Source: Borreliella andersonii
Lineage (GTDB): Bacteria > Spirochaetota > Spirochaetia > Borreliales > Borreliaceae
Direction of reading: 5' to 3'
Assembly: GCF_032595875.1 (NCBI RefSeq)
Contig: NZ_CP132457.1
Span: 838,022 to 902,021, forward strand
DNA: 64,000 nt
Part shown: positions 38,795-50,882 of the stretch, in pieces
How positions within the stretch are numbered: the first letter of the stretch is position 1
Layout: the number at the start of each line of letters is the position of its first letter
The notes under the pieces: generated by a model
What the model was told of the DNA's origin: nothing
Database searches by the model: none
The model's input: the letters and a program-made list of their open reading frames with translations, nothing else
Program-made: the position numbers and the translations under genes

Positions 38795-41700
38795 TTTTCA
38801 ATTCCTATTAGTGTAAATGTATCATCTGCAAGGTTTATTTTTTTCTCTAGCTTGCTTTTATTTAATATGATATCTAAGACCAATGTTTCAGTTTTAATAT
38901 ATTTTTCAAATTTATTTAGCATTTCTTTCAAAGTTTCATTATTTTCTATGTATAAATTTATTCTATCGCTAACATCAAAATTTTTTTCTTTTCTTAAATT
39001 TTGTATTTGTCTTACAAATTCTCTTGTAAGCCCTTCTAGGTACAACTCCTTAGTGATTAGCGAGTCTATTCCTATCGTAATGGAATCTTCATTGATCACT
39101 TTTAAGTTTTCTTTTTCTTCTCTTTCTAATATTATATCATTTAGCGATAAATAATGCTTTGCATTATTTACTTTTATTTCGTAAGATGCTCCATTTATTA
39201 TTTTTATTATGTCTTCATTTTTTAGCTTGCTAATTTCAGTAGATACCGCTTTCATATCTTTTCCAAGCTTTTTTCCAAGTTCTTTAAAGTTTGCTTTTGC
39301 TTTGTAGGTTATAAGTTCTTCTTCATTAGTTTTTATTTTCATTTCTTTTGCATTTATTTCATCTAATATTATTTCTTGCATTTCTATTAGCATATTTTGT
39401 TCATTTTGATTTTTTGTGACAATATATATTGTGCTAATAGGTATGCGTATTTTTATATTGTGCAATGATCTGAGTGATCTTGCCATTGAAGTTATTTTTC
39501 TTGCGAGATTTATTTTCTCTTCAATTGTTTTGTTAATGAAATTTTCATTTGCCTTTGGATAATCGTTAAGGTGTATTGATTGTTTATCCTCATCAGTTTT
39601 TAAATTTTGATAAATTTCTTCTGTTATAAATGGAATAAAGGGTGCAAGTAAAATCATTAAAGTTTTGATTGCATAATATAATGTTTCGTAGGCGTCATTT
39701 TTGTCTTTATCGTTTTCTGATTTCCAAAATCTTCGCCTTGACCTTCTTATATACCAATTGTTTAATTTATCTATAAATTCAAGTAAAGATTCTATTGACT
39801 TTGTTAGATTGTATTTGTCTATTTCTGTATTTAGTATTTTTTTTAGACTTTCAAGTTCGCTTATGATCCATTTGTCAAGGTTATTGTTTTTAACTAGGCT
39901 GAGATTTTTTGGAGGTTTGAATTTGTCAATTATTGCATAAGTTGTGAAAAATGAATAGGCGTTCCAAATGGGTATTATTATATTTTTAAGAACGTCTCTT
40001 ACTCCATTGTCGCTATATTTTAAATCATCGGCTTTAACTACAGGGCTCATTATTAAATAAAGCCTTAAAGCATCAGCTCCGAAGGTGTTTATTACTTGCA
40101 TTGGGTCTGTATAATTTTTAAAGGATTTTGACATTTTTCTTCCATCGCTTGAAAGCACAAGTCCATTTACAATGACGTTTTTGAATGCTGTGTTTTCAAA
40201 AAGAGCAGCTCCCAGGATTGTAAGAGTATAAAACCATCCTCTTGTTTGATCTAGACCTTCTGCAATAAAGTCAGCAGGAAATATATTTGTAAAATTACTT
40301 TCATTTGTGAATGGATAATGGTTGCTTGCGTAAGGCATTGCTCCAGATTCAAACCAACAATCGAGAACCTCGCTCGTTCTGATAAATGTGCCGCCGTCTT
40401 TGCTTGGCCAAGTTATTTTATCTATTTGGTCTTTGTGTAAGTCTTCGATTTTTTGACCGGACAGTTCTTCAAGCTCTTTTTTTGATCCAACACAAATTTT
40501 TTTTCCTGTTTTTGAGCATATCCAAATTGGAATTGGATTTCCCCAAAATCTGTTTCTGCTTATTGCCCAATCTTTTGCATTTTCTAACCATTTTCCAAAT
40601 CTTCCTTTTTTTAAATGGGCTGGCATCCAATTAATTTTTTCATTTACCTCTAAGAGCTTGGTTTTTATTTTTTCTACATTTACAAACCACGAGCTTATTG
40701 GTCTGTAAATAATTGGGCAGTTTGTCCTATAGCAAAATGGATACCTGTGTAGATAATTTTCTCTTTTGAATAAAAAATTGCGTAATTTTAGGTTTTCTAT
40801 TATTTTTTTATCAGCATCTTTTACAAAAAGTCCTTCAAAATCTTTTACCTGATTTGTAAATTTACATTCAGCATCTAGGGGGTCTATTATATCAACATTT
40901 GTATGTTTTTTAAGTATTTTGTAGTCTTCTTCTCCAAAAGGAGCAATATGAACAATTCCTGTTCCATTGTCAGTTGTAACATAATCAGCTGTATGTACCT
41001 TGAAAGCTCCTTTATCTTTTTGTTCTAAAAAGTAGTTAAAAATAGGTTCATATTCTGTGCCTTCAAGTTTGCTTCCCTTGAATTTTTCTATAATAGTATA
41101 TGAATTTTCATCATCATAATAGCTATTAAGCCTTGTTGATCCAAGTATTAAAAGCTCTTCTTTTTTTTTGTCAAAAATTTTAGAATATTCTATTTCTTGT
41201 CCTACTGCAATTCCAAGGTTTGAGGGCAATGTCCAAGGGGTGGTTGTCCATGCTAGTAAGTATTCGTTTTTATTTTTGATTTTAAATTTTATTGTTAATG
41301 ATGGGTCATTAATTTCTTTGTATTCTCCAAGATTAACCTCGAAATTTGAAAGCGGAGTTGCGAGTTTTGGGGAATAGGGTAGTACATAGTAACTTTCGTA
41401 GATTAACCCTTTGTTATAAAGATTTTTAAATACCCACCATACAGATTCCATGAAACTTATATCCATGGTTTTGTAGCCTTTTTCAAAATCTACCCATCTT
41501 CCAAGCCTTAAGATTATATTTTTCCATTCTTTTGTATATCTGAGTACTATTTTTTTGCATTCTTTGTTAAAATTTTCAATGCCATAATTTTCTATTTCGT
41601 ATTTTCCAGAAATTCCTAATTTTTTTTCTACTTCGTATTCAACAGGCAGTCCATGAGTATCCCATCCAAAATTTCTTTTAACATATTTGCCTTGCATTGT

Positions 41701-41916
41701 TTGATATCTTGGAATTATGTCTTTTATTGTGTTTGGAACAAAATGGCCAAAATGAGGAAGTCCTGTTGCAAAAGGTGGTCCGTCATAAAATGTAAATTCT
41801 TCACACCCCTTTCTTTGTTTTATTGATTTTTCAAAGATTTTATTGTCATTCCAAAATTTTAATATTTTTTCTTCTATTTTGGGAAAATTTGCCTTGTTTT
41901 CTACTTTTTTAAACAT
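38788..41916 (-). CDS. ileS: Isoleucyl-tRNA synthetase, eukaryote-like (IleS2) type
   Basis: The enzyme charges tRNA-Ile. The class I signatures are present: HFGH at 55-58 in [12 protein letters not shown] and KMSKS at 594-598. The 1,042-residue length, the motif context and the extended C-terminus match the second bacterial type related to eukaryotic cytosolic enzymes, which are known to resist mupirocin. The editing domain (about 190-390, with TWTLPSN) is intact. It is followed on the same strand by a lipoprotein gene that overlaps it, and lies 17 bases downstream of clpA's stop. Confidence 0.95.
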   Translation of the reverse strand: MFKKVENKANFPKIEEKILKFWNDNKIFEKSIKQRKGCEEFTFYDGPPFATGLPHFGHFVPNTIKDIIPRYQTMQGKYVKRNFGWDTHGLPVEYEVEKKLGISGKYEIENYGIENFNKECKKIVLRYTKEWKNIILRLGRWVDFEKGYKTMDISFMESVWWVFKNLYNKGLIYESYYVLPYSPKLATPLSNFEVNLGEYKEINDPSLTIKFKIKNKNEYLLAWTTTPWTLPSNLGIAVGQEIEYSKIFDKKKEELLILGSTRLNSYYDDENSYTIIEKFKGSKLEGTEYEPIFNYFLEQKDKGAFKVHTADYVTTDNGTGIVHIAPFGEEDYKILKKHTNVDIIDPLDAECKFTNQVKDFEGLFVKDADKKIIENLKLRNFLFKRENYLHRYPFCYRTNCPIIYRPISSWFVNVEKIKTKLLEVNEKINWMPAHLKKGRFGKWLENAKDWAISRNRFWGNPIPIWICSKTGKKICVGSKKELEELSGQKIEDLHKDQIDKITWPSKDGGTFIRTSEVLDCWFESGAMPYASNHYPFTNESNFTNIFPADFIAEGLDQTRGWFYTLTILGAALFENTAFKNVIVNGLVLSSDGRKMSKSFKNYTDPMQVINTFGADALRLYLIMSPVVKADDLKYSDNGVRDVLKNIIIPIWNAYSFFTTYAIIDKFKPPKNLSLVKNNNLDKWIISELESLKKILNTEIDKYNLTKSIESLLEFIDKLNNWYIRRSRRRFWKSENDKDKNDAYETLYYAIKTLMILLAPFIPFITEEIYQNLKTDEDKQSIHLNDYPKANENFINKTIEEKINLARKITSMARSLRSLHNIKIRIPISTIYIVTKNQNEQNMLIEMQEIILDEINAKEMKIKTNEEELITYKAKANFKELGKKLGKDMKAVSTEISKLKNEDIIKIINGASYEIKVNNAKHYLSLNDIILEREEKENLKVINEDSITIGIDSLITKELYLEGLTREFVRQIQNLRKEKNFDVSDRINLYIENNETLKEMLNKFEKYIKTETLVLDIILNKSKLEKKINLADDTFTLIGIEKC

Positions 41917-41933
41917 ATTAAATTCCTCTTTAT

Positions 41934-44153
41934 TTATTCTATTATTAGTTTTTCTTTTTCTAAATAAATCGTTATTTTATTTATGTTTTGATTTTCAGCT
42001 ATTTTGGTGATAATATTTTCTTCTATTTGTTCCTTTATTGCAGCAATTACGCTTCTTGCTCCTGAATTTTTTTTATAGTGTTTTGTGGTTATGAATTTGT
42101 CAACATCGTTTTGTATTTCTATCTCGATTCCTTTAGAGTAAAATTTTGTTTTAAGGGCGTTTAGATAGTTTTTGCAAATTTCTTCTATATTGTCCTTTGT
42201 AAGAACATTTAGGATAATTTTTTTTTGAATTTTGTCTAAAAAGGATAACTTAAATCTTTTTTCAAGATCTTGTTTTATTTCTTCGTTAAAGTTTTTTGTT
42301 TCTAGGCTTTTTTGTTGATTTTTGTTGAATCCAATATTTTTTTCTCCAAGAAGCATTCTAGATCCAATGTTTGTGGTCATTATTATAATTGTGTTTTTAA
42401 ATAGTATTTTATCTTCTTTGCTATCAATAAGTTCTCCATTTTCAAGCATTCGACTTATTAGGGTTAATACAGAGTTGTGGGCATTTTCAATGTTTTCAAA
42501 CAATATTAAAGTTTCAAATGAATGCTTTAATTTATTTGTCAGAATGCCTCCATCAGAATAGCCTACGTATCCTGGATTTGTGCCAATTAATTTTGAAATA
42601 GAGTTTTCTTCTTTATAGTCTGACATATCTAGTCTTAATACTGAATTTTGATCCTTGATAATTTTTTTGGATATTGCATCAATTAAAGCTGTTTTTCCAC
42701 ATCCACTTGATCCTATTAACAATATTGAGGCTAAAGGTTTAGAATCGTCATTAAGTTCAAGTTTGACTTTAATAATTTCTTTAATAAGTTCACTTACTGC
42801 ATGTTTTTGGCCGATCACTTTTTTATTTATTTCGCTTTCTATTTTTTTTAATTCTAAAATTTCTTCTTTAGTGTTATTTGTTGTGTTAATAGACAGTATT
42901 TCATTTATTGCTTTTTGTATATCATCTGATGTTATGATGTTGTCTTTTGTAATTCCTTCCTTTTTGGCCGCACCGGCGATGTCTATTATATCTATTGCTT
43001 TATCTGGAAATTTTTTATTTATTAGATATTTGGATGAAAGTTTTACTATATTTAGAAGCGCACTTTTTTCATAGATTACTCCATGATAGTCTTCAAAATT
43101 TTTTGCAATATTTTCGATTATTTGGAGTGTATCTTTTTCATCAGGCTCTCTTACGGCAATTGTTTGGAATCTTCTGGCGAATGCCTTGTCTTTTGAAATA
43201 TATTTTCGATATTCATTGTAGGTGGTTGCTCCAATAATTTGTATTTCAGCTCTAGAAAGTGATGGTTTTAATATATTTGACGCATCAAGAGCTCCTTCGG
43301 AGTTTCCAGCTCCTATTAGAGTGTGTATTTCGTCAATAAATATGATTATGTTTTTGTTTTTTTCAATATACTTAACTATATTATTTAAACGGTCTTCAAA
43401 CTCGCCTCTATATTTTGTTCCCGATACCAAGTTTGAAACCTTGAGCATTAAAATTGTTTTATCTTGTAGTTTGCTACTTATTTTTTTTTGTACTATCCTT
43501 GATGCGAGGCCTTCAACTATTGCTGTTTTTCCCACACCAGGTTCACCTAATAGCATTGCGCTATTTTTGTTTCTTCTCAAGAGTATATTTGTAAGAGTTT
43601 TAATCTCTACTTCTCTTCCAATCAAGGGGTCTAATTTGTTGATTTTTGCAAGTGCTGTTAAATTTTTGACATACTTTTCAATTTCAAAGTGTTCATTTTC
43701 AAGACGTATTTCTTCATCAAATTCTTTGTAGGTTTCAATTAATCTTACTTTATTTTTCCCCATGTATTCTAATATATTTTGATCTTTAAAGTTAAAGCTA
43801 GATTTACTTAGATTGTGCTTTTTAAGAAGTTTTTTATTTTTTAATATTTGATAAAAAATTTCTTTTGCCCCTATTAAAGGGTTGGATTTAAACTCTTTTT
43901 TAGCTTCTTTTATAAGAGTAAAGATTTCTTTATTTATTTTTGGAATAATTATCTCGTTTTTTTCTATTAAAATTTTCTCTAATTTATCTATTTCATATGC
44001 AACTTCTTGTTTAATGTTTTTTAGAGTTTTGGTATCTAGAAATTTTATTTCAGATTTTTTGGGAGTGGTAATTATAGACATTAACAAGTGCCAAATTGAA
44101 ACTTCTTTATTTTTATTTTTTCTTGCAATTTCTTTTGAGTCTATTTCTACCAA
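41934..44153 (-). CDS. clpA: ClpA-type AAA+ unfoldase of the Clp protease
   Basis: The protein has two AAA modules: Walker A GEPGVGKT at 203-210 with Walker [13 protein letters not shown], then a second Walker A GSSGCGKT. An IGF tripeptide in the second module (KNIGFNK) fits the ClpP-docking loop. The linker between modules is short with no middle coiled coil, so ClpA fits better than ClpC, which older annotations use. The TTG at 44153 is the first conventional start, but it truncates the N-domain's first helix: in-frame codons upstream read N-I-T-E-N-L-I-S with an ATT at 44180-44178 overlapping the phosphohexomutase stop. Confidence 0.88.
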   Translation of the reverse strand: MVEIDSKEIARKNKNKEVSIWHLLMSIITTPKKSEIKFLDTKTLKNIKQEVAYEIDKLEKILIEKNEIIIPKINKEIFTLIKEAKKEFKSNPLIGAKEIFYQILKNKKLLKKHNLSKSSFNFKDQNILEYMGKNKVRLIETYKEFDEEIRLENEHFEIEKYVKNLTALAKINKLDPLIGREVEIKTLTNILLRRNKNSAMLLGEPGVGKTAIVEGLASRIVQKKISSKLQDKTILMLKVSNLVSGTKYRGEFEDRLNNIVKYIEKNKNIIIFIDEIHTLIGAGNSEGALDASNILKPSLSRAEIQIIGATTYNEYRKYISKDKAFARRFQTIAVREPDEKDTLQIIENIAKNFEDYHGVIYEKSALLNIVKLSSKYLINKKFPDKAIDIIDIAGAAKKEGITKDNIITSDDIQKAINEILSINTTNNTKEEILELKKIESEINKKVIGQKHAVSELIKEIIKVKLELNDDSKPLASILLIGSSGCGKTALIDAISKKIIKDQNSVLRLDMSDYKEENSISKLIGTNPGYVGYSDGGILTNKLKHSFETLILFENIENAHNSVLTLISRMLENGELIDSKEDKILFKNTIIIMTTNIGSRMLLGEKNIGFNKNQQKSLETKNFNEEIKQDLEKRFKLSFLDKIQKKIILNVLTKDNIEEICKNYLNALKTKFYSKGIEIEIQNDVDKFITTKHYKKNSGARSVIAAIKEQIEENIITKIAENQNINKITIYLEKEKLIIE

Positions 44154-44175
44154 ACTTATTAAATTTTCTGTTATG

Positions 44176-45885
44176 TTAATATTTTTTTATCTCCATCTTT
44201 ATTGCATTTATTATATCAAATATTTTATGTTTTTCCTTATACTCTGTCTTTATAGATATGTAGAATTTAATTTTTGGCTCTGTTCCAGAGGGTCTAACAA
44301 TTATTACAATTTCGTTTTCAAGTATAAATTTTATTGCGTTTGTGGGATATTTGTATTCTTTAATTTCTGAAATTTCATTTTTAAAGTTAATCTTTTTAAG
44401 AATTTTATAGTCTAATTTTTCAATTACTTTGATTCTTGCGAATTGTAATTTTTGTTCTTTTCTTAGTTTTAGCATTAACTTTTCTCTTTGAATTTCCCCA
44501 TTTACTCCTTCAAAATTTTTTTCTATGTTAAATTCTTCATAATATCCAAATTCTTTGTATATCTTTTCAAGATAATCTCTAATTGTTTGTTGTTTGACTT
44601 TTAAGTCAAGTGCCAAAGAGCAAATTCCTTTTATGGCTGAAAATGCATCCTTATCTCTAACCTTTCTTCCTATTAGATATCCGTGACTTTCTTCGCATGC
44701 AAAAACAAATTTTTTATTTGGTTCATTTTTTTCCATTTCATTAATTAAGTTTCCTATCCATTTAAATCCTGTGTAAGTCCTAAAAATTTGAGAACCATAT
44801 TTGTTTGCAATTTTTTCTAGAATTGATGTTGTTACAAATGATGATATTACAAATGTATTTTTAGGATTTATTTCTTTTGAGAGTATATAGTTCATTAAAA
44901 TGCATGATATTTGATTTCCGTTTAAAAATATCCATTCGTTTTGATCTTTATATGCAATCCCTATTCTGTCCGCATCTGGATCTGTTGCAAGGGCAATGTC
45001 ACAATCTTCTTTTTTTGCAAGCTCTATTACTTTAAACATTGATTCTTGTTTTTCTGGATTAGGATAGTTTGTTGTTGGAAATTCGGGGTTTGGTAGTATT
45101 TGACTTTTTTCTAAAAAAAGTTGTATTTTACTATTTGTAAAGAGTTTTTTTATTATGGTCCCACCGGTGCCATGTAATGCTGTGTAGGCTATTTTTAAGT
45201 TTGTTTCTTTGCCATTCTTTTCAAAATCAGGGAATTCATTGTTTATTGTTTGCACATATTCTTCGTCTATCTCATTACCAAGTTCTTTGATGATCCCTTG
45301 TTGAATTCCTTCTTTTATGGTAATTGCATTTATTATGTTTTTTGTATTTTTAATTTCATTAGTTATTAGTGTGTCATGAGGTGGCATTATTTGGATTCCA
45401 CCTTTCCAATATACTTTATATCCATTATATTCTTTTGAATTATGACTTGCTGTTATCATAACACCAACATCACAATCAAATTTTCTTATTGTATAGGATA
45501 GTTGAGGAGAAGGTCTTAAATTTTTATATATATATGTTTCAAAATTATTTGAGGCAAAAATTTGGGTAGCATTGTAGGCAAATTCTTTTGAAAAATATCT
45601 TGAATCATAGCTTATTGCAACTTTAGGTTTTTTATTTATTTTAAGTACATAGTTGCATATTCCTTGGCTTATTTTTTTTACATTATATGTGTTCATGTAA
45701 CATGTTCCAGCTCCAATGATTCCCCTTATTCCTGCGGTGCCAAATTCTAAATCTTTGCAAAACCTATTTAGAATTTCTGTTGAATTATTTGTTTTTTGAA
45801 TTTTTATTGCTTCTTCTTTAAAATGCGTATCTTCTTCAAGAAGAATGTAATTTTCCAATTTTCTTTTGGCTACAATTTTTTGCAT
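44176..45885 (-). CDS. Phosphoglucomutase/phosphomannomutase
   Basis: The enzyme moves phosphate between C1 and C6 of hexoses through a phosphoserine. Motifs: the active-site loop ITASHNSKEYNGYK with Ser147, the metal-binding DPDADRIGIAY, the sugar-specificity loop CEESHGYLIG, and the phosphate-binding RPSGTEPKIKFY at the C-terminus. Length (569) matches the PgcA-type alpha-phosphoglucomutases rather than shorter ManB/GlmM, so glucose phosphate is the more likely substrate. It lies upstream of clpA on the minus strand and is divergent from uvrB. Confidence 0.92.
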   Translation of the reverse strand: MQKIVAKRKLENYILLEEDTHFKEEAIKIQKTNNSTEILNRFCKDLEFGTAGIRGIIGAGTCYMNTYNVKKISQGICNYVLKINKKPKVAISYDSRYFSKEFAYNATQIFASNNFETYIYKNLRPSPQLSYTIRKFDCDVGVMITASHNSKEYNGYKVYWKGGIQIMPPHDTLITNEIKNTKNIINAITIKEGIQQGIIKELGNEIDEEYVQTINNEFPDFEKNGKETNLKIAYTALHGTGGTIIKKLFTNSKIQLFLEKSQILPNPEFPTTNYPNPEKQESMFKVIELAKKEDCDIALATDPDADRIGIAYKDQNEWIFLNGNQISCILMNYILSKEINPKNTFVISSFVTTSILEKIANKYGSQIFRTYTGFKWIGNLINEMEKNEPNKKFVFACEESHGYLIGRKVRDKDAFSAIKGICSLALDLKVKQQTIRDYLEKIYKEFGYYEEFNIEKNFEGVNGEIQREKLMLKLRKEQKLQFARIKVIEKLDYKILKKINFKNEISEIKEYKYPTNAIKFILENEIVIIVRPSGTEPKIKFYISIKTEYKEKHKIFDIINAIKMEIKKY

Positions 45886-45953
45886 AGATATTTCCTTTTA
45901 TTTTATTAAACAAAGATTAATTAAATTATATTGATTTATAATGAATTATATAC

Positions 45954-45980
45954 TTGATATAGAATTTATTATCATATAAT
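45954..45980 (+). promoter_or_regulatory. Possible promoter of uvrB-uvrA
   Basis: TTGATA (45954-45959) and TATAAT (45975-45980) face uvrB with a 15-base spacer, two short of optimum. The -10 box is perfect and 39 bases upstream of the ATG. I see no LexA-type operator; Borrelia is thought to lack a LexA regulon. Confidence 0.4.
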
Positions 45981-46019
45981 TTTTATAAGAACGTGTATTA
46001 AATTTTGGTCGTTAAATTA

Positions 46020-48026
46020 ATGGTAGATTTTTTTTTGAAGTCAGAATATCTTCCTGCTGGTGATCAGCCTAAAGCAATAAAAGAGATTGAAAACTCTATT
46101 TTGCTGGGGAATAAATATCAAACTTTAAAAGGTGTTACAGGTAGTGGAAAGACTTTTACAATTGCAAATATAATCAAGAATCTAAACAGGCCTGCTTTAG
46201 TTGTCAGTCACAATAAAACATTAGCAGCACAACTTTATAGAGAGTTTAAGGATTTTTTTCCAAACAATGCTGTTGAATATTTTGTTTCTTATTATGATTA
46301 TTATCAGCCAGAGTCTTATGTACCTTCAAAAGATTTATTTATTGAAAAAGAAGCTACTATTAATACTGAGATAGAAATTAAGCGAATAAGAACGGTAACC
46401 TCTCTTTCTAAAAGGCGAGATGTAATTGTTGTTGCAACCGTATCTTCAATTTATGCTCTTGGGTCTCCAGATTTTTTCAAAAAATCAGCACGAGAATTTT
46501 TTGTAGGTCAAAAGATTTCTATTAAAGAAATATCAGATATTTTTGTAGAGCTTTATTATGAGAGAACTTTAATGAATCTAGAAAGAGATAAATTTTCAAT
46601 TAAGGGAAATATTGTTGAAATTTGGCCTAGCAGTGAGCACGGAGAGTTTGCTTACCGAATTTGTTTGGATTTTGATGAAATTGTTGAAATATACAGGGTT
46701 AGTTCATTTTCTAAAAAGAATTTAGGAGCTACAAATAGTTTTACTCTTTTTGCTAAATCTTATTTTGTAATTCCTTATGAAAACGTATTAGAAGCGATAC
46801 CCAAAATATCTCATGATTTAAGTCTTCAATGCCAGTATTTTAAAGATAATGGCAAACTTGTAGAAGCCGAGAGACTCAAGCAGAGAGTAGAGTATGATTT
46901 GGAAATGCTTAGAGAAACAGGGTTTTGTTCGGGCATTGAAAATTATTCTAAATATTTGAGTGGAAGTACAATGGAAAGACCTTATTGTCTTTTTGATTTT
47001 TTCCCGAAAGATTGCTTATTGTTTGTAGATGAATCTCATGTTACATTGCCTCAATTTAGGGGAATGTACAATGGAGATCATTCTAGAAAATTAAATCTTG
47101 TTAACTTTGGGTTTAGACTTCCTGCAGCGCTTGAAAACAGACCCCTTAAATATGATGAATTTGATAGATTAATTAATCAGGTTGTGTTTGTATCTGCAAC
47201 CCCAGGCGTTGAAGAGGTTGAGAAAAGTAGTGTGGTTGTTGATCAAGTAATTCGTCCCACAGGTCTTGTTGATCCTGAAATTATCACTAGGCACTCTGAT
47301 GGGCAAATGGAAGATCTTTACAGCGAAATTCAAAAAAGAGTAGCTCTTAAAGAGCGGGTTATAATTACCACTTTGACAAAAAAAATGTCTGAAGATTTAA
47401 CTGAATATTTAGTAAGTCTTGGCGTAAGGGCAAAATATTTACATTCAGAGCTTGACACTCTTGAAAGAGTAGAAGTTATTTCGATGCTTAGAAAATCTGA
47501 AATTGATGTTATTGTTGGTATTAACTTACTTAGAGAGGGTTTGGATATTCCAGAAGTGTCTCTTGTTGCAATATTGGATGCTGATAAGGTGGGGTTTTTA
47601 AGATCTACTACTTCATTAATACAAACAATTGGTAGGGCTGCTAGAAATTCTAATGGACTTGTAATAATGTATTATGACAAAATTAGTGTAGCTATGCAGG
47701 AGGCAATTGAGGAGACTAATAGAAGACGTCAAATTCAGATTGATTATAATGAAAAAAATAATATTACTCCTAAGACAATTGTTAAAAAGATTCAAAATAT
47801 TTTAGAAAAAGAACTTAATAATAAAAATAAAAATGTTGGTTATGATTTTGAAAAAATTATTTCAGGGGGAAGATTGTCTGGTAAAAAGCTTATTGATAGG
47901 CTTAAATTTGAGCTAGAAGAGGCTGTTAATGATGAAAGATTTGAAGACGCAATTGTTTTAAGAGATAAAATAAAAGAGCTTAGTAGCAAAATTAGTGTAG
48001 CTCGTAATAAAAAAAGAGAGGTGTAA
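46020..48026 (+). CDS. uvrB: Excinuclease ABC subunit B
   Basis: UvrB verifies DNA damage after loading by UvrA and recruits UvrC. It has the helicase motif GVTGSGKT at 38-45, the beta-hairpin region with [12 protein letters not shown], the DESH-type [10 protein letters not shown] box, the RxxRAGR-like TIGRAARNS motif, and a C-terminal UVR domain ([21 protein letters not shown]). I start at ATG 46020, which gives [17 protein letters not shown] and matches the family N-terminus; a TTG five codons upstream is less likely. The stop precedes uvrA by three bases, so the pair is co-expressed. Confidence 0.96.
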   Translation: MVDFFLKSEYLPAGDQPKAIKEIENSILLGNKYQTLKGVTGSGKTFTIANIIKNLNRPALVVSHNKTLAAQLYREFKDFFPNNAVEYFVSYYDYYQPESYVPSKDLFIEKEATINTEIEIKRIRTVTSLSKRRDVIVVATVSSIYALGSPDFFKKSAREFFVGQKISIKEISDIFVELYYERTLMNLERDKFSIKGNIVEIWPSSEHGEFAYRICLDFDEIVEIYRVSSFSKKNLGATNSFTLFAKSYFVIPYENVLEAIPKISHDLSLQCQYFKDNGKLVEAERLKQRVEYDLEMLRETGFCSGIENYSKYLSGSTMERPYCLFDFFPKDCLLFVDESHVTLPQFRGMYNGDHSRKLNLVNFGFRLPAALENRPLKYDEFDRLINQVVFVSATPGVEEVEKSSVVVDQVIRPTGLVDPEIITRHSDGQMEDLYSEIQKRVALKERVIITTLTKKMSEDLTEYLVSLGVRAKYLHSELDTLERVEVISMLRKSEIDVIVGINLLREGLDIPEVSLVAILDADKVGFLRSTTSLIQTIGRAARNSNGLVIMYYDKISVAMQEAIEETNRRRQIQIDYNEKNNITPKTIVKKIQNILEKELNNKNKNVGYDFEKIISGGRLSGKKLIDRLKFELEEAVNDERFEDAIVLRDKIKELSSKISVARNKKREV

Positions 48027-48029
48027 TTT

Positions 48030-50882
48030 TTGGAAAAAAGTTTGAAAAAAAAAATTATTGTCAGAGGAGCAAAAGAACATAATTTAAAAAATATTGATTT
48101 AGATATTCCAAAAGATGGTTTAGTTGTAATATCTGGCAAGAGTGGCTCTGGCAAGTCTTCTCTGGCTTTTGATACTATTTTTGCAGAAGGGCAAAGAAGG
48201 TATATGGAATCTGTTTCAGCTTATGCAAGGCAGTTTTTAGGTGTAATGAAAAAACCCAATGTTGATTACATAGATGGACTTTCTCCTTCTATAGCTATTG
48301 AGCAGAGAACAATAAGCAATAATCCACGCTCTACTGTTGGAACAATTACTGAGATTTATGATTATTATAGATTAATATTTGCAAAAATAGGTAAAGCATA
48401 TTGTCCAAATGATGGTAGATTAATAGAAGAGCAATCTTTAGATAAAATGGTTAATACTATTTTAAGTTATCCCGAGGGATCTAAGGTTATACTTTTTGCA
48501 CCAATTGTAAGGGGTTTTAAAGGCTCTCATAAAAAGGTTTTGGAAAAAATATTGAATCAAGGTTTTAATAGGGTCAGAATAAATTCTGAAGATTATTTAA
48601 TAGAAGATGCGCTTAATTTAAATTTACATAAAAATAAAAAACATACCATTGAAATTATAGTTGATAGGATTAAGCTTAGCAATGATGTTCGAGTTAGACT
48701 TGCAGAATCTATTGAAACTTCTCTTACTGTTTCTAATGGATATTTAAGAGTGGAAATTGATAATAATTTGGAAAAAATAGACAAATTATTTACAGAGCAC
48801 AATAGTTGTCCTTTATGTGGATTTTCACTTCCTCTTATAGAACCCAGACTTTTTTCATTTAATAGTCCATTTGGTGCCTGCAGTGAGTGCTCTGGTCTTG
48901 GCGTTACGCTTGAGTTTGATTTTGAGAGTATTTGCCCTGATACTAGTCTTTCTTTTAATGATGATGCTTTTCTTACGTTTAAAACAAGTTCGTCTTGGTC
49001 TGTGGCTATTTTTAAAGGACTTGCCAAACATTATGATTTTGATTTAAATACTCCCATAAAAGACATTCCAGACAAAGTTCTTAAGCAGATTCTATACGGC
49101 TCAAATGAAAAAATAGATTTTATTTACCAGTCCAAAGAAATGGAAGCTAAGGATTTGGATGGAGGATTCCATTATTCTAAAACATTTGAAGGACTTTTGC
49201 CCCTTTTGAAAAGGCGATATCTTGCAACAGAATCAGAGAGCACTAAAATTTTTTACGAAAATTTGATGTCTAAAAAAATATGTAATTCATGCAAAGGAAA
49301 ACGTTTAAGCGTTGGAGCTTTAACTGTGAAAATCAATGGAAAAGACATTCAAGATCTTACTAATTTGTCAGTATTTGATTCTTATGTATTTTTTGAAAAC
49401 TTGCAGCTTGATGTGGTGGATGAAAAAATATCTAAAGAAATTTTAAAGGAAATTAAAAGTAGGCTTAAGTTTTTAATTGATGTTGGTCTTTCTTATTTAT
49501 ATTTAAATAGAATATCAGGCAGTCTATCTGGTGGTGAGGCCCAGCGTATTAGGCTTGCTACTCAAATAGGATCAGCACTTTCAGGCGTTATTTATGTTCT
49601 TGATGAACCAAGCATTGGTCTTCATCAAAGAGATAATGAAAAATTGATCTCTACTCTTGTTAATCTTAAAAATCTTGGTAATACTGTGATTGTTGTTGAA
49701 CATGATGAGCAAACTTTGCGTACTGCAGATTATATTATTGATATGGGACCTGGTGCTGGGATTCTTGGAGGAGAAATAGTTGCAAAGGGAGCCTTAATTG
49801 ATATTTTAAATAGCAAGAATAGTTTGACTGGTCAATATCTTAGCGGAAAGTTTAAAATAGATGTTCCAAGCTCCAGAAGAAAGACTGATAAGGGAGAAAT
49901 TTTGCTTTTAGGTTCTAATAAAAACAATCTTAAAAATATAGATGTGAGTATTCCTTTGGGAGTTTTTACCGTAATAACGGGTGTTTCTGGTAGTGGAAAA
50001 AGTACGTTGCTTAACGAAGTGTTATATCCAGCTCTTGATAGTAGATTAAAGCTTGATGAAAAGTATTGCGATGGTTTTAAAGATATTGTTGGGTACGAAA
50101 AAATCGATAAAATCATTCAAATAAATCAAAAACCAATAGGGAGAACTTCAAGGTCAAACCCAGCAACTTATGTTGGATTTTTTACAGAAATTAGAGAGCT
50201 TTTTGCCAAGCTTCCAGATGCAAAGTCAAGAGGGTTTAAAGCCGGTAGGTTTTCTTTTAATGTCAAAGGTGGAAGGTGTGAGAAATGTCAAGGAGATGGT
50301 TATCTTAATATTCAAATGCACTTTTTACCAGATGTTTTTGTTCCTTGCGATTTGTGTAAGGGTAAAAAATTTAATGAAGAAACTTTAGAAGTTAGATACA
50401 AAGGTAAAAATATACATGATGTTTTAGAGATGAGCGTGTTTGAGGCTAGTAAATTTTTTGAAAATGTCCCTAAAATTAATCATTATTTAAAATTTTTAAT
50501 TGAAGTTGGGCTTGAATACATTAAATTAGGACAATCTGCAACAACTTTATCAGGAGGTGAAGCTCAGCGTATTAAGTTGGCTTTTGAGTTAAGCAAAAAG
50601 AGCACAGGCAAAACCTTTTATATTATTGATGAACCAACAACCGGACTGCATTTTGATGATATAAAGAAGTTGTTAGAGGTTTTGCAGCGGTTGGTTTCCA
50701 ATGGTAATACAGTTGTTCTCATAGAACATAATTTGGATGTAATTAAACAGGCAGATTATATAATAGATTTGGGTCCTGATGGTGGGTTGGCAGGGGGAAA
50801 TGTCGTTGTTTCTGGCATTCCCGAAGAGGTTGCAAAATGCGAGAATTCCTATACAGGGATGTTTTTAAAAAATCTTTTATAG
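48030..50882 (+). CDS. uvrA: Excinuclease ABC subunit A
   Basis: UvrA is the dimeric ATPase that searches DNA for lesions. It has two ABC modules (SGKSGSGKSS at 35-44 and GVSGSGKST in the second half), signatures SGGEAQRIRLA and SGGEAQRIKLA, and the expected zinc modules: CPLCGFSLP…CSECSGLG and CEKCQGDGYL…CDLCKGKK, plus the small NSCKGKRL motif. Length is 950. The start is TTG, three bases after uvrB. The lptD-like gene begins inside its 3' end. Confidence 0.97.
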   Translation: MEKSLKKKIIVRGAKEHNLKNIDLDIPKDGLVVISGKSGSGKSSLAFDTIFAEGQRRYMESVSAYARQFLGVMKKPNVDYIDGLSPSIAIEQRTISNNPRSTVGTITEIYDYYRLIFAKIGKAYCPNDGRLIEEQSLDKMVNTILSYPEGSKVILFAPIVRGFKGSHKKVLEKILNQGFNRVRINSEDYLIEDALNLNLHKNKKHTIEIIVDRIKLSNDVRVRLAESIETSLTVSNGYLRVEIDNNLEKIDKLFTEHNSCPLCGFSLPLIEPRLFSFNSPFGACSECSGLGVTLEFDFESICPDTSLSFNDDAFLTFKTSSSWSVAIFKGLAKHYDFDLNTPIKDIPDKVLKQILYGSNEKIDFIYQSKEMEAKDLDGGFHYSKTFEGLLPLLKRRYLATESESTKIFYENLMSKKICNSCKGKRLSVGALTVKINGKDIQDLTNLSVFDSYVFFENLQLDVVDEKISKEILKEIKSRLKFLIDVGLSYLYLNRISGSLSGGEAQRIRLATQIGSALSGVIYVLDEPSIGLHQRDNEKLISTLVNLKNLGNTVIVVEHDEQTLRTADYIIDMGPGAGILGGEIVAKGALIDILNSKNSLTGQYLSGKFKIDVPSSRRKTDKGEILLLGSNKNNLKNIDVSIPLGVFTVITGVSGSGKSTLLNEVLYPALDSRLKLDEKYCDGFKDIVGYEKIDKIIQINQKPIGRTSRSNPATYVGFFTEIRELFAKLPDAKSRGFKAGRFSFNVKGGRCEKCQGDGYLNIQMHFLPDVFVPCDLCKGKKFNEETLEVRYKGKNIHDVLEMSVFEASKFFENVPKINHYLKFLIEVGLEYIKLGQSATTLSGGEAQRIKLAFELSKKSTGKTFYIIDEPTTGLHFDDIKKLLEVLQRLVSNGNTVVLIEHNLDVIKQADYIIDLGPDGGLAGGNVVVSGIPEEVAKCENSYTGMFLKNLL

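Noticed and set aside
43222..43731. Long plus-strand open frames opposite clpA, ileS and topA
   Set aside because: They mirror the coding strand's codon pattern, lack starts with ribosome-binding sites, and resemble no family.
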